Shown one piece after another: positions 44,398-53,317 of a DNA stretch of 64,000 nucleotides. The notes under the pieces were generated by a model. It saw nothing but the letters and a program-made list of their open reading frames with translations, ran no database searches and was not told the origin of the DNA. Positions within the stretch are counted from its first letter, which is position 1. Each line of letters begins with the position of its first letter. This DNA comes from JAICKN01 sp036489565 (GTDB taxonomy: Bacteria; Acidobacteriota; Terriglobia; Terriglobales; Acidobacteriaceae). The DNA is taken from contig DASXFN010000061.1 of the NCBI GenBank assembly GCA_036489565.1, positions 8,138-72,137 of the forward strand, given 5' to 3'. The position numbers and the translations under genes are program-made.

Positions 44398-45806
44398 TGG
44401 ATTTTATTCTTGAAAGCTGGGTAAGCAGCAATATTGAACGCGCGAAGCTCGGCTGGATGTTGGGCAAGGGAAAGCCATGGCAACAGGGTGAGAAGTTAAA
44501 GCTGCTCTTTGCAGGATACAACGGCACCCGGAATATGGGATCGGACGTCCGGGTAGAGGAGATGCTGCGACAGATCCGGCATATTCTGGGCGCGGAGCAA
44601 GTCGAGCTCAGCGTGATGAGCCAAAAGTTTGAGTTTACGCGAGGATATTTTGACGGCAGCGCGCAGGTCCACCTGCCCGATATCTTTCCTCCGTTTCTTA
44701 TGGATGAGGTACCTAAGCATCATGGAGTGATCGCGTGCGAAGGGTCTGCTTTCAAAAGCAAATTTGCGAACGCACTGACCACAATGATGATTGGCTCGTT
44801 AGGAATTGCAGCGGCGCAGAATAAGCTCTCCGTGGGCTATGGCTCGGAAGCAGGCCAGATGGATCCGCCGATCCGGAAAATGTGCGCACGCTATTGCAAG
44901 GATTCGCTGGTCATTACTCGTAATGAAGAGTCGCGAACCGTACTGCGGGAGTTGGGAGTGCCTACCGAGTTGGGAACAGATACGGCTTGGACTTTTGAGC
45001 CCCGCCCGCCCGCGTACGGCCAGGATGTCCTGCGTAAAGCTGGTTGGGACGGCAAGACTCCAGTGTTGGTTGTTTGTCCGATTAATCCTTTTGAATGGCC
45101 GGTGAAGGCGTCAGTAGCAAAGCTGGCGCTGCGCAGCCTTACCGGAGCTTACAAAGAGAGCCACTACCGGTCGGTTTATTTTCATAATTCCGGTCCTGAG
45201 GCGGATCGCGCGCTGGAGCATTATTTGAGCTCCATAGCGAAAGCATTGGATACATTCCGCAAACAACGGAACGTATTCCTGATTCTCGTTGCCACCGAGC
45301 GACTGGACGCCAGACCCGCGCGTAGAATCGCCGAAAAACTGGGCGGCGGCATACCGGTTTTGAGTTCCGATGAATACAACATGTACGAGCTGGTGAGCGT
45401 TCTACGCGCATGCCACATGATGGTTTCATCGCGATACCACGGGATTGTGACTTCCATGCCCGGACTGGTTCCTTCGGCGGGAATCACGATGGATGAGCGC
45501 ATCCGCAACCTGATGCGCGACCGCGGCCACCAGGACTTGCTTATGAATGTGGATGATCCCGATCTTGAGCCGAAATTGCTGGCAGCGCTGGAAAAGCTGG
45601 CGACCGAGGGTGAGCGCATCGCCGATGGGATCGCACAAACCGTAGTGAGGAATTTGAAGGTCATGGCACGCATGGGAGTGTATTTTGAGGAAGAAGTGCA
45701 GCGGCGGTATCCGGACTTCCCGATACGCAAAGGCGAGTGGAGTTGGGAAGATTACTTGCCGTCGATGAGCGACAACTTGAAGAATTTGATTCAGGCGTAT
45801 AGCTGA
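44394..45806 (+). CDS. Polysaccharide pyruvyltransferase-family protein
   Basis: 470 residues. LLFAGYNGTRNMGSDVRVEE at the N-terminus and SSRYHGIVTSMPGLVPSAGI near the C-terminus are PS_pyruv_trans (CsaB-like) blocks, a GT-B-like fold. Family members add pyruvate ketals from PEP to cell-surface sugars. It is translationally coupled (ATGA) to the SDR gene, an odd partner for lipid reductases, so the product may be a glycolipid or lipid-linked glycan. The true donor and acceptor are not shown. Confidence 0.82.
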   Translation: MMDFILESWVSSNIERAKLGWMLGKGKPWQQGEKLKLLFAGYNGTRNMGSDVRVEEMLRQIRHILGAEQVELSVMSQKFEFTRGYFDGSAQVHLPDIFPPFLMDEVPKHHGVIACEGSAFKSKFANALTTMMIGSLGIAAAQNKLSVGYGSEAGQMDPPIRKMCARYCKDSLVITRNEESRTVLRELGVPTELGTDTAWTFEPRPPAYGQDVLRKAGWDGKTPVLVVCPINPFEWPVKASVAKLALRSLTGAYKESHYRSVYFHNSGPEADRALEHYLSSIAKALDTFRKQRNVFLILVATERLDARPARRIAEKLGGGIPVLSSDEYNMYELVSVLRACHMMVSSRYHGIVTSMPGLVPSAGITMDERIRNLMRDRGHQDLLMNVDDPDLEPKLLAALEKLATEGERIADGIAQTVVRNLKVMARMGVYFEEEVQRRYPDFPIRKGEWSWEDYLPSMSDNLKNLIQAYS

Positions 45807-45830
45807 ACCCGTAACAACGAGCCATTTTAA

Positions 45831-45870
45831 TCGTCATTCCGAATCGCTTCAGCGATGAGGAATCTGCTTC
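45831..45870. repeat. Short intergenic palindromic repeat (type 2) overlapping a ribosome-site region
   Basis: Contains CGTCATTCCGAATCGCTTCA and ends GAGGAATCTGCTTC; ATTCC/GGAAT and TCGC/GCGA form nested inverted repeats. It ends just before the acyl-ligase ATG at 45874, so the GAGGA within it may serve as a distant ribosome site. Confidence 0.45.
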
Positions 45871-45873
45871 TTC

Positions 45874-47520
45874 ATGAACTTTCTGGAAAACATCTTTGGC
45901 CAGCTTAAAGCCGCTGGCACGACCCGCGTTTTGGTCGAACTGCGCGAGGGTGGCAGTGTTTCTGTCAGCGGGCAGGAATTGCTGGAAAGAATCGCCAAGG
46001 CGCGCGTTTTCCTCGCCAGCAAGAATCTCAAGAAAGACGACCGCTGCGCGCTGCTTGCTCCAAACAGCATTGATTGGATTGCGGCGGACCTGGCTATTAT
46101 GGCGGAGGGGCTGCTCGTGGTGCCTCTTTATTCCCGCCAGGCCCCAGCCGAACTGGTTGCGATGATGAAGGATTGTTCTCCGGCATTGATCTGTTGCGCC
46201 AATGAAGAGTTGCGGGAGGGGATTGCCCAGGCTTGGCCGGAGGCCCCGCCGCAGTATTTGTTTAAAGAGATTTTTGCAACGCCGACTGCGGCCTCTTCCG
46301 AGGCGCAACTCCAGGATTCCGATCCCGTAGCGGTGATCTATACCTCGGGCACTTCAGGTGAGGCGAAGGGAGTAGTGCTTACCGGCGGCAACCTCGGCCA
46401 CATGCTGATGTGCACTTCCGAACGGCTCGACATTCTAATGGAGAATCACTCCGGACAAGACAGAGTCTTCCATTACCTTCCATTTTGTTTTGCCGGATCA
46501 TGGGTATTGCTGCTTACGTGCTTGCAGCGCCGTAGTCTGCTCACGCTGAATACCGACCTGGGCAAAATAGCGGAACAGATGCGCGAGGCCTCTCCGGATT
46601 ACATTCTTAACGTTCCCGCACTGCTGGAGCGCATGCGCAAAGCCGTGGAAGAGCAACTTCACAAGACAGGCGGCGTGGCGTTGATGCTCTACACCCAAGG
46701 CAAAACCGCATGGCTGCGAAAGCGGGCATTGCAATCGAAGTTTAGCGACTCGATCTGGCTATGGCTGGCAAATACGATTGTGTTTCCCACAATCCGCAAA
46801 AAGATGATTGGCGGCAATCTTCGAGCGCTGATTTGCGGCTCCGCGCCTTTGAATGTGGAAACTCAACTCTACTTCATGATGCTCGGCATTCCTGTTTTGC
46901 AGGTCTATGGGCTGACGGAAACCATGGCGATTTGTACGATGGATGATCCGCGCCACGTCGAGCCGGGGCGCGTGGGGCCAGCGATCTCCGGGATTGATAT
47001 GAAACTTGGCGAGAATGAGGAAATTGTCGTACGAGGGCCGAATATTTTTCCGGGATATTGGAACCGTCCGGAAGAAACGGCAAAGGCTCTGCGTGAAGGC
47101 TGGTTTCACACCGGCGATCAAGGGGAAGTCAATGCGGCAGGGAACTGGCGCATCGTGGGCAGGATTAAGAATCTGATCATTTTGGGGTCCGGTCACAATA
47201 TCGCGCCTGAACCGATTGAGGAAGATGTGCAGCAGAGCCTGCCCGCCGCGCAACAGGTCATGCTGGTTGGCAACGGCCGCGGATTTTTGACGTTGATCGT
47301 GACCGGGAAGGTCACGGCCGGAGAAGTTCAGCGCGCCGTGAATTTTGCTAATGCTGCATTGCCGCACTATAAACAGATTCGGGCATTCCACATTCATCCT
47401 GAGCCTTTCACCATTGATAGCGGTTTGCTGACGGCCATGGGGAAGTTGAAGCGCGATGCAATCACATCCGCGTTTAAATCGGAAATCGAAGACATGTATC
47501 GCGTAAAGCAGGCGGTATGA
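45874..47520 (+). CDS. AMP-forming acyl-CoA/acyl-ACP synthetase (ligase 1)
   Basis: 548 residues of the ANL superfamily. Motifs: YTSGTSGEAKGVVLTGGNL (phosphate loop), YGLTETMA, GWFHTGDQGEV and a C-terminal GKLKRD with the catalytic Lys. The overall form is that of long-chain fatty acid ligases. It activates a fatty acid as acyl-AMP and passes it to CoA or to the ACP encoded nearby. It overlaps the enoyl-CoA hydratase gene by ATGA. Confidence 0.9.
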   Translation: MNFLENIFGQLKAAGTTRVLVELREGGSVSVSGQELLERIAKARVFLASKNLKKDDRCALLAPNSIDWIAADLAIMAEGLLVVPLYSRQAPAELVAMMKDCSPALICCANEELREGIAQAWPEAPPQYLFKEIFATPTAASSEAQLQDSDPVAVIYTSGTSGEAKGVVLTGGNLGHMLMCTSERLDILMENHSGQDRVFHYLPFCFAGSWVLLLTCLQRRSLLTLNTDLGKIAEQMREASPDYILNVPALLERMRKAVEEQLHKTGGVALMLYTQGKTAWLRKRALQSKFSDSIWLWLANTIVFPTIRKKMIGGNLRALICGSAPLNVETQLYFMMLGIPVLQVYGLTETMAICTMDDPRHVEPGRVGPAISGIDMKLGENEEIVVRGPNIFPGYWNRPEETAKALREGWFHTGDQGEVNAAGNWRIVGRIKNLIILGSGHNIAPEPIEEDVQQSLPAAQQVMLVGNGRGFLTLIVTGKVTAGEVQRAVNFANAALPHYKQIRAFHIHPEPFTIDSGLLTAMGKLKRDAITSAFKSEIEDMYRVKQAV

Positions 47521-48320
47521 CGAATTTTAAAGGCGCTGCGTTATCGTGGGACACAAAAGAAGGCGTCATTGAGTTGGCGCTGCATCGCGCGCCGTGCAAT
47601 GAAATTGGCACTGTCACCCTGGAGGAGTTGGAGAAGTTTGTTGCGGCGCTGCCTGTTTTGCAGGAACAAGCGCATTCACTGATTCTGCACAGCACAATGA
47701 AGAGCGGCTTCTGCGCCGGTGCGGACTTGAGCGAGCTGTACTACGGCGCGCAGAAACTGCAATCGCAGGAAGCAGCGCGGGGGGTCCGCGATTTTTTGCA
47801 GCGCATTCATAAAGTAATGAACACCATTGACGCCGCTCCGCTGACTACAATCGCCGCGCTCCATGGCGTGACCTTCGGTGGTGGATTCGAGCTTGCGCTG
47901 GTCTGCGATTTATTGATTGCCGACAAAATGACGCGTTTCTGTTTCCCCGAATTGCGCTTGGGCCTGATCCCCGGCTTTGGCGGAATACCGCGGCTGAAGC
48001 GTGACTTGGGCAATGGCGTGGTCCGCGATTTACTGCTTACCGGGCGCAGCTTCAATGCGACCAAGGCCCAGCAGGTTGGACTTGTCAGCCAGTTGGTGGG
48101 TGAAGGCGAAGCTTTGCGGGTTGCCCGGGGCACAGCGGCGCAGCTTGGAAAGTTTGACCGCCAAACCGCGATTGCCGCGAAAAAATTCATTAAGCCGGTT
48201 CCGTATGACGAATTGAAGCAGGAGATTGATATTTTCTGTGACCTGTTCAGCAAGCCCGCGGTTCAATCGGGATTGAAGAAATTCGTGGAGAGTACGGGTG
48301 CATTGCCTTATTTGCCTTAA
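47517..48320 (+). CDS. Enoyl-CoA hydratase/isomerase (crotonase family)
   Basis: 267 residues. Oxyanion-hole and CoA-site blocks are SGFCAGADLSELY and GVTFGGGFELALVCD; FPELRLGLIPGFGGIPRL contains the conserved Glu. It hydrates or isomerises enoyl thioesters. Coupling to ligase 1 and the ACP suggests it acts on the same acyl chain, but members of this fold do many reactions. Confidence 0.88.
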   Translation: MTNFKGAALSWDTKEGVIELALHRAPCNEIGTVTLEELEKFVAALPVLQEQAHSLILHSTMKSGFCAGADLSELYYGAQKLQSQEAARGVRDFLQRIHKVMNTIDAAPLTTIAALHGVTFGGGFELALVCDLLIADKMTRFCFPELRLGLIPGFGGIPRLKRDLGNGVVRDLLLTGRSFNATKAQQVGLVSQLVGEGEALRVARGTAAQLGKFDRQTAIAAKKFIKPVPYDELKQEIDIFCDLFSKPAVQSGLKKFVESTGALPYLP

Positions 48321-48351
48321 AATATTTTTGGCATCATGAAGAGAAGGAACT

Positions 48352-48594
48352 ATGCATACCGCTGAACACACACTGGAAGAGATTCTGAACCTTGCGGCCA
48401 CCCACTTCAAGGTTCCGCGCGAAAAGCTTACTCCCGACGATGATTTCTTCAAGGCCCTCAAGATTGATAGCTTGCAGGCGCTCGACCTGCTGACCAAGCT
48501 TGAGCATCACTTTCATGTAGAATTGCCGGACTATGAACTGCAAGGCGTCTCCGATTTCCGCACTCTGGCCAGTCGGATACAGGCGAGATTGTAA
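48352..48594 (+). CDS. Stand-alone acyl carrier protein
   Basis: 80 residues, four-helix ACP form. The phosphopantetheine site is Ser40 in KIDSLQALDLL. It is separate from the fatty-acid synthase genes and sits between two ligases, so it is likely a dedicated carrier for this cluster. Confidence 0.93.
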   Translation: MHTAEHTLEEILNLAATHFKVPREKLTPDDDFFKALKIDSLQALDLLTKLEHHFHVELPDYELQGVSDFRTLASRIQARL

Positions 48595-48670
48595 GTTGAC
48601 GTTTGATAGACACGTGAAAGCGAAAGTGCAATTTCTGCGGCTTCCCATCTACAATCAACATATTTCCTGA

Positions 48671-50380
48671 ATGTTAAATCTAGATCAATACTCCTGCCTC
48701 GGGGCCGCGTTGCAGGACGCTCTTGACCGCTGGCCGAATGAAACCTGCCTCATAGAGGCCGACCGCGAAAAGGAAAAGACCCGCCTTACCTATTCAGACT
48801 TCAAGGAAGTCGCGTTGCCCCTCGCGCGCGCGTTGCAGGACGCTAGTTTTGCTCCGGGTGATCGTGCCGCAATCATCATGACCAATCAGTCCAAGTGGCT
48901 GATCTCAGCCTACGCGGTGTTCTACACCGGAGGCGTGCTGGTTCCGCTCGATTATAAATTGAGCCCGGAAGAGCATTTGCAACTGCTGGCGCACTCCAAA
49001 GCCAAAGTTTTGATCGTTGAGTATCACTTGTGGCGAGCGATCTTGCAGTCCAGCGGCGGAAACAACCATGGCGTGCAGACCGTCCTCGTCACGGAAGCCC
49101 CGTTGCGCGCGGAGTTGGGCGGTGCGTTCCGCTGGGAGGAATTCCGACGCAAGGGCGATCCGCATTTTGTCTCGCGAAAGCGGGAGGATGTGGCATGCAT
49201 CGTTTATTCCTCGGGCACCGGCGGGCGCCCCAAGGGATGCGTGCTGACGCATGGCAATTATCTGGAGCAGTGCAAATCACTAGCGGAGAGATTTGCCTTC
49301 TGGCCCGGAGTGCGCTACCTGAGCATTCTTCCCACCAACCACTCAATTGATTTTATGGTGGGATTTATCGGACCGTTCATGTGCGGAGCGTGCGTGGTCC
49401 ATTTGCGGACGTTGCGGCCGGAGTTTGTTCGCGATGCATTCATGCGTTATCGGATCACCTACGTGGCGCTGGTGCCGATGATTTTGAAAAACCTGGAGCG
49501 CGGACTGCGCGCCAAGTTCGACGAGCTGAATTTCGCGAAGCGGTTTATCTTGAATCGCATGATCGGGCTGAATAGGTTGCTTACCCGGAAACAACCCAAC
49601 GTGAAACTAAGCCGCAAGCTTTTGGGGCAAGTGCATGCCGCCTTCGGCGGAGAACTGCTGGCCGTGTTTACAGGCGGCGCTTTCATGGAACCCGCGACGC
49701 TGGAATTCTTTTACCAACTGGGAATTCCCGTGGCGAACGGCTACGGCCTGACTGAAGCGGGAACTTCACTGACTCTGAATGACTTCAAACCATTTCGAGC
49801 GGACACCGTCGGAACACCGCTTTCCGGCGTGGAGTTGAGAATTCTAAAGCCGGACATCGAAGGGATCGGTGAAGTCGCGGCCAAGAGCCGGACCGTAATG
49901 TCGCATTATCTGGATGATCCGGAGCTTTCCGCGCGAACGATTGTTGATGGGTGGCTCCTGACCGGCGATTTGGGGCGCTTCGACGAGCATGGTCATTTGC
50001 AGCTTTTTGGTCGCAAGAAAAACATGATTGTGACCGAGGGGGGCAAAAATATTTATCCGGAAGACATTGAGACGGCCTTTGAAGGCATGGCGGCAAAAGA
50101 ATACTGCATTTTCGCCGCGAATTATATTTGGCCCGCGAAGAGCCTGAGCAATGAAAAGCTGGTGCTGGCGCTGCGAATGGAGCAGAACCAGGAATTTACT
50201 GAGTCGCTAAAAGAAGAAATTATTGCGTGCAATCGGAAGCTGCCGGATTTCAAGCGGATCGGTGGATACATCGTCTGGCAAAAAGATTTTCCGCGGACTG
50301 CTTCGATGAAGATCAAACGTAACGTTCTGGCGGAAGAGATGGGAAAAACGCTGGAGCGTGGCGCCGTTGTTGACTTATGA
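48671..50380 (+). CDS. AMP-forming acyl ligase (ligase 2)
   Basis: 569 residues of the ANL superfamily with YSSGTGGRPKGCVLTHGNY, YGLTEAGTSL, GWLLTGDLGRFD and MKIKRNVL containing the catalytic Lys. It differs clearly from ligase 1 and carries a long C-terminal domain (IETAFEGMAAKEY onwards). It may load the ACP 77 bases upstream while ligase 1 makes CoA esters, or the reverse. Confidence 0.9.
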   Translation: MLNLDQYSCLGAALQDALDRWPNETCLIEADREKEKTRLTYSDFKEVALPLARALQDASFAPGDRAAIIMTNQSKWLISAYAVFYTGGVLVPLDYKLSPEEHLQLLAHSKAKVLIVEYHLWRAILQSSGGNNHGVQTVLVTEAPLRAELGGAFRWEEFRRKGDPHFVSRKREDVACIVYSSGTGGRPKGCVLTHGNYLEQCKSLAERFAFWPGVRYLSILPTNHSIDFMVGFIGPFMCGACVVHLRTLRPEFVRDAFMRYRITYVALVPMILKNLERGLRAKFDELNFAKRFILNRMIGLNRLLTRKQPNVKLSRKLLGQVHAAFGGELLAVFTGGAFMEPATLEFFYQLGIPVANGYGLTEAGTSLTLNDFKPFRADTVGTPLSGVELRILKPDIEGIGEVAAKSRTVMSHYLDDPELSARTIVDGWLLTGDLGRFDEHGHLQLFGRKKNMIVTEGGKNIYPEDIETAFEGMAAKEYCIFAANYIWPAKSLSNEKLVLALRMEQNQEFTESLKEEIIACNRKLPDFKRIGGYIVWQKDFPRTASMKIKRNVLAEEMGKTLERGAVVDL

Positions 50381-50405
50381 GAGCGCCGCTTACGAGTTTT
50401 AATTA

Positions 50406-51305
50406 ATGACCGACGCATTCCTGGCTTTGGTAAATCCGGCTGCCGGCGGAGGACGCTGCCGCAAGCTGGTTGGTCCCGCGCTGGAACGATTAAGAGCGGG
50501 CGGCGTCAAAGTCGACGTTGCCGAGACAGACCGCCCGGGAAAAGCCACGGAACTGGCGCGCAGCGCGTTAGCTGCGGGCTACCGGAAATTTATCGCTGTG
50601 GGCGGAGACGGAACTTCCTTTGAAGTAGTGAACGGGTTATTCGCGCAAGAACAGGCCGAACGGCCCACGCTGGCCTTTCTTCCACTGGGAACGGGCAATT
50701 CGTTTTTGCGCGACTTCAGCGATAAGGGAGTTGAACATGGGATTGAATCCATTCTGGCTGGCCGTACCCGGCCCTGCGACGTTCTTCGACTCAAACATCG
50801 TGAAGGCGTTCTCTACTACATCAACCTATTAAGCGTCGGCTTCTCCGCGGATGTTGCCACGTTGCGCGCTCGCCGCTTCAGCCGATGGGGTGAACTGGGA
50901 TATCAAACGTCTATTTTTATTTGCCTGGCGCGCTTTCGCCGCCGTCCTTTTCCTTTGCGCGTGAATGGGGAGACCAATATTGACGGGCGCCCGTGTTTGT
51001 TCCTTACCTTCAGCAACAGCAAATATACCGGCGGCACCATGATGATTGCGCCGAACGCCGATGTGAACGACGGCCTTATAGAGTATGTGCGATGGGGGCC
51101 AATCGGGCGGGTGGGCCTGATCCGGAATTTGTCGACCTTGTACGACGGCACGCATATCAATCATCCGCTCGCAGAGCGTCGTGCCGCGAGGCGCATTGAT
51201 TTCAATTTGGATGGGCCGGTGGATTGCATGGTGGATGGGGAAGTGCTCACGCTTCATTGCGAATCACTCGACGTGCTGCCATCCGCGTTGAATGTTGTCG
51301 TCTAA
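50406..51305 (+). CDS. YegS/LCB5-type lipid kinase (diacylglycerol kinase family)
   Basis: 299 residues. LVNPAAGGGRCRKLV, AVGGDGTSFEVVNGL and PLGTGNSFLRDF are the three conserved DAGK-catalytic motifs; the C-terminal beta domain ends with VDCMVDGEVL. It phosphorylates a lipid hydroxyl such as diacylglycerol, a sphingoid base or an undecaprenyl-type alcohol. As last gene of the cluster it may phosphorylate the alcohol or lipid made by the reductases; this is inferred from position. Confidence 0.9.
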   Translation: MTDAFLALVNPAAGGGRCRKLVGPALERLRAGGVKVDVAETDRPGKATELARSALAAGYRKFIAVGGDGTSFEVVNGLFAQEQAERPTLAFLPLGTGNSFLRDFSDKGVEHGIESILAGRTRPCDVLRLKHREGVLYYINLLSVGFSADVATLRARRFSRWGELGYQTSIFICLARFRRRPFPLRVNGETNIDGRPCLFLTFSNSKYTGGTMMIAPNADVNDGLIEYVRWGPIGRVGLIRNLSTLYDGTHINHPLAERRAARRIDFNLDGPVDCMVDGEVLTLHCESLDVLPSALNVVV

Positions 51306-51360
51306 TTTTAGGCCCAGCTTCCGGAAATAGAAGCGGGCAAAAGAACCCCATACAAAAATA

Positions 51361-51390
51361 AATCGGCCTGAGCATTTTCAGCTCAGGCCG
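51361..51390 (-). terminator. Rho-independent terminator after the phosphofructokinase gene
   Basis: CGGCCTGAGC/GCTCAGGCCG stem (51364-51390) with a 7-base loop, followed on the minus strand by ATTTATTTTTG. It lies 18 bases after the minus-strand stop and can also block read-through from the plus-strand kinase gene. Confidence 0.85.
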
Positions 51391-51407
51391 GTTCCCTTCG
51401 GAGCCAA

Positions 51408-52478
51408 CTATTTTACGTGTTCCGGAGTTTCGATCGGGGCCAAAATCCCCTCTGCAACCGCGATCATTTCAGGAGTGACGGTGCGATTTTTGGAGAGAGC
51501 TTCCGCCAGGGGAATTGCGATCAGCGAATTTCCCCGTAAGGCCGCCATGGATCCGAACTCGCCGTGATGGACCATATCAATCGCTTTTAGGCCGTAGCGC
51601 GTAGCCAGCATGCGATCAAAAGCGCTCGGAGATCCGCCGCGCTGAATGTGGCCAAGGACCACGGCGCGCGTTTCGTATCCCGTCTTTTTTTCGATCTCAT
51701 TGGCAAGGGCGTTGCCGATGCCGCCAAGGCGAGCGTGGCCAAATTCATCTGTGCCCTTTGCCTGGGTAACAAGCTCTCCCTGTCGCGGATCGGCGGTAGC
51801 GAACTTTGCTCCTTCGGCGACCACAACAATGCTGAAGTAGCGACCGCGTCCGTGACGCTGGCGAATCGTCTCAGCAACCTTTTCGGTATCGAAGGGCTGC
51901 TCGGGAAGCAGGATCACGTCCGCGCCACCCGCGACGCCGCTATGCAGCGCAATCCATCCCGCATCCCGTCCCATCACTTCAACCACGATTACGCGATTGT
52001 GAGCTTCGGCCGTGGTGTGCAGGCGATCAATCGCTTCCGTCGCGATGTTTACCGCAGTGTCAAATCCAAATGTGTAATCGGTTCCGGCAAGGTCGTTGTC
52101 AATTGTTTTGGGAACGCCAACGACTTTGATTCCTTTTTCATGAAGCTTTCTAGCGACCGAAAGCGTGTCGTCGCCCCCGATGGCAATGAGCGCATCCACA
52201 TTGTGGCGTTTCAGGGTTGCGATGCAGATATCGAGGCCATCAGGCTTCTTTGCTGGATTGGTGCGGGAAGTCCGTAAAATGGTGCCGCCCCGGGGTAGAA
52301 TGCCGGCCACTGCGTCCAAATTCAGCGGCACGATATGGTCTTCCATGACGCCGCGCCAGCCTTCCAGAAATCCAACGAACTCGTCGTCATAGTGAAAAGA
52401 ACCTTTGCGCACTGCGGCACGGATCACTGCATTGAGTCCCGGACAGTCGCCTCCACCCGTTAAAACCCCAACTTTCAT
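51408..52478 (-). CDS. 6-phosphofructokinase, probably pyrophosphate-dependent
   Basis: Start at ATG 52478 after AGGAGAAGG, giving 356 residues; the frame extends further upstream without support. MKVGVLTGGGDCPGLNAVIR opens the PFK fold. The key motif is GGDDT, not GGDGS, together with PKTIDND; Asp after GGD and Lys in PKTIDND are the known markers of PPi-using enzymes. It interconverts fructose-6-phosphate and fructose-1,6-bisphosphate, reversibly if PPi-linked. Substrate choice is inferred from these residues only. Confidence 0.9.
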   Translation of the reverse strand: MKVGVLTGGGDCPGLNAVIRAAVRKGSFHYDDEFVGFLEGWRGVMEDHIVPLNLDAVAGILPRGGTILRTSRTNPAKKPDGLDICIATLKRHNVDALIAIGGDDTLSVARKLHEKGIKVVGVPKTIDNDLAGTDYTFGFDTAVNIATEAIDRLHTTAEAHNRVIVVEVMGRDAGWIALHSGVAGGADVILLPEQPFDTEKVAETIRQRHGRGRYFSIVVVAEGAKFATADPRQGELVTQAKGTDEFGHARLGGIGNALANEIEKKTGYETRAVVLGHIQRGGSPSAFDRMLATRYGLKAIDMVHHGEFGSMAALRGNSLIAIPLAEALSKNRTVTPEMIAVAEGILAPIETPEHVK

Positions 52479-52618
52479 TGCCTTCTCCTCGTATGAGAAT
52501 TGATTGCCAGATCGCGGACCATTCCCATGGACAATGGCTAGAAGGGCGCTGCGGAATGTAACGTCAGGCACCTGAATGGGAACGGAACTTATAAGATTAC
52601 CATTAAAGCTGGATTATT

Positions 52619-53317
52619 TTGACGGCTTTTCAGAGGCGTTATGAGCCTGACAATATAAAATCGGCAATCTCATTTATCATTCCAGACATCGTGATTTCAG
52701 AGAAAACACAATCAACTCGGAAAAACATCAGCTTCTCGTCTGCTGAACAAATTTGGAACTCTTTAATAGAGGGCAACAAGCGGTTTGTCGAGGGCAAACC
52801 CGCGACCCACAATATAGTTTCCCAACGGCAGAGCCTTGAAACGAGCCAGCATCCGCCGGTTTCTGTGCTCAGTTGCTCGGACAGTCGCGTTCCGCCGGAA
52901 ATCATTTTCGATCAGGGACTCGGCGATATGTTCGTGGTTCGCGTCGCAGGAAACAGCGCCGATCCTATGGGCCTGGGCAGTCTTGAATATGCGGTGGAAC
53001 ATTTCGCCACTCGAGTGATCGTTGTGCTGGGTCATCAACGCTGTGGTGGGGTAACGGCGGCTTGTTCGGGCAAAAAAGTGACGTCGCCGAACTTGAAAAA
53101 GCTGATACAGCCGATCATGGAATCATGCAGCATTGCCGAAGAAAAACACGGATCGGAAGATCTTATAGATTTCGCAATAAAAACTCACGTGCACAAGACC
53201 TCGGATGATCTGCTGAGCCGCAGTGAGATCCTCAAAGAAGCCCATGATGCGGGAAAGCTAACCATCATCGGCGCCTACTATTCGCTCGATTCTGGCATCG
53301 TGATACGTTTGCGCTAA
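52619..53317 (+). CDS. Beta-class carbonic anhydrase
   Basis: The frame opens with TTG at 52619 (232 residues); an internal GTG near residue 24 is an alternative, and the conserved fold starts about residue 41 (SAEQIWNSLIEGNKRFVEG). Zinc ligands are in SCSDSRVPPE (Cys, Asp) and GHQRCGG (His, Cys). It hydrates CO2 to bicarbonate. The C-terminal GAYYSLDSGIV is typical. The gene stands alone between divergent pfk and the amidohydrolase. Confidence 0.93.
   Translation: MTAFQRRYEPDNIKSAISFIIPDIVISEKTQSTRKNISFSSAEQIWNSLIEGNKRFVEGKPATHNIVSQRQSLETSQHPPVSVLSCSDSRVPPEIIFDQGLGDMFVVRVAGNSADPMGLGSLEYAVEHFATRVIVVLGHQRCGGVTAACSGKKVTSPNLKKLIQPIMESCSIAEEKHGSEDLIDFAIKTHVHKTSDDLLSRSEILKEAHDAGKLTIIGAYYSLDSGIVIRLR

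Noticed and set aside
52479..52571. N-terminal extension of phosphofructokinase
   Set aside because: The family N-terminus MKVGVLTGGG starts at 52478 directly after AGGAGAAGG; the extension has no homologous features.
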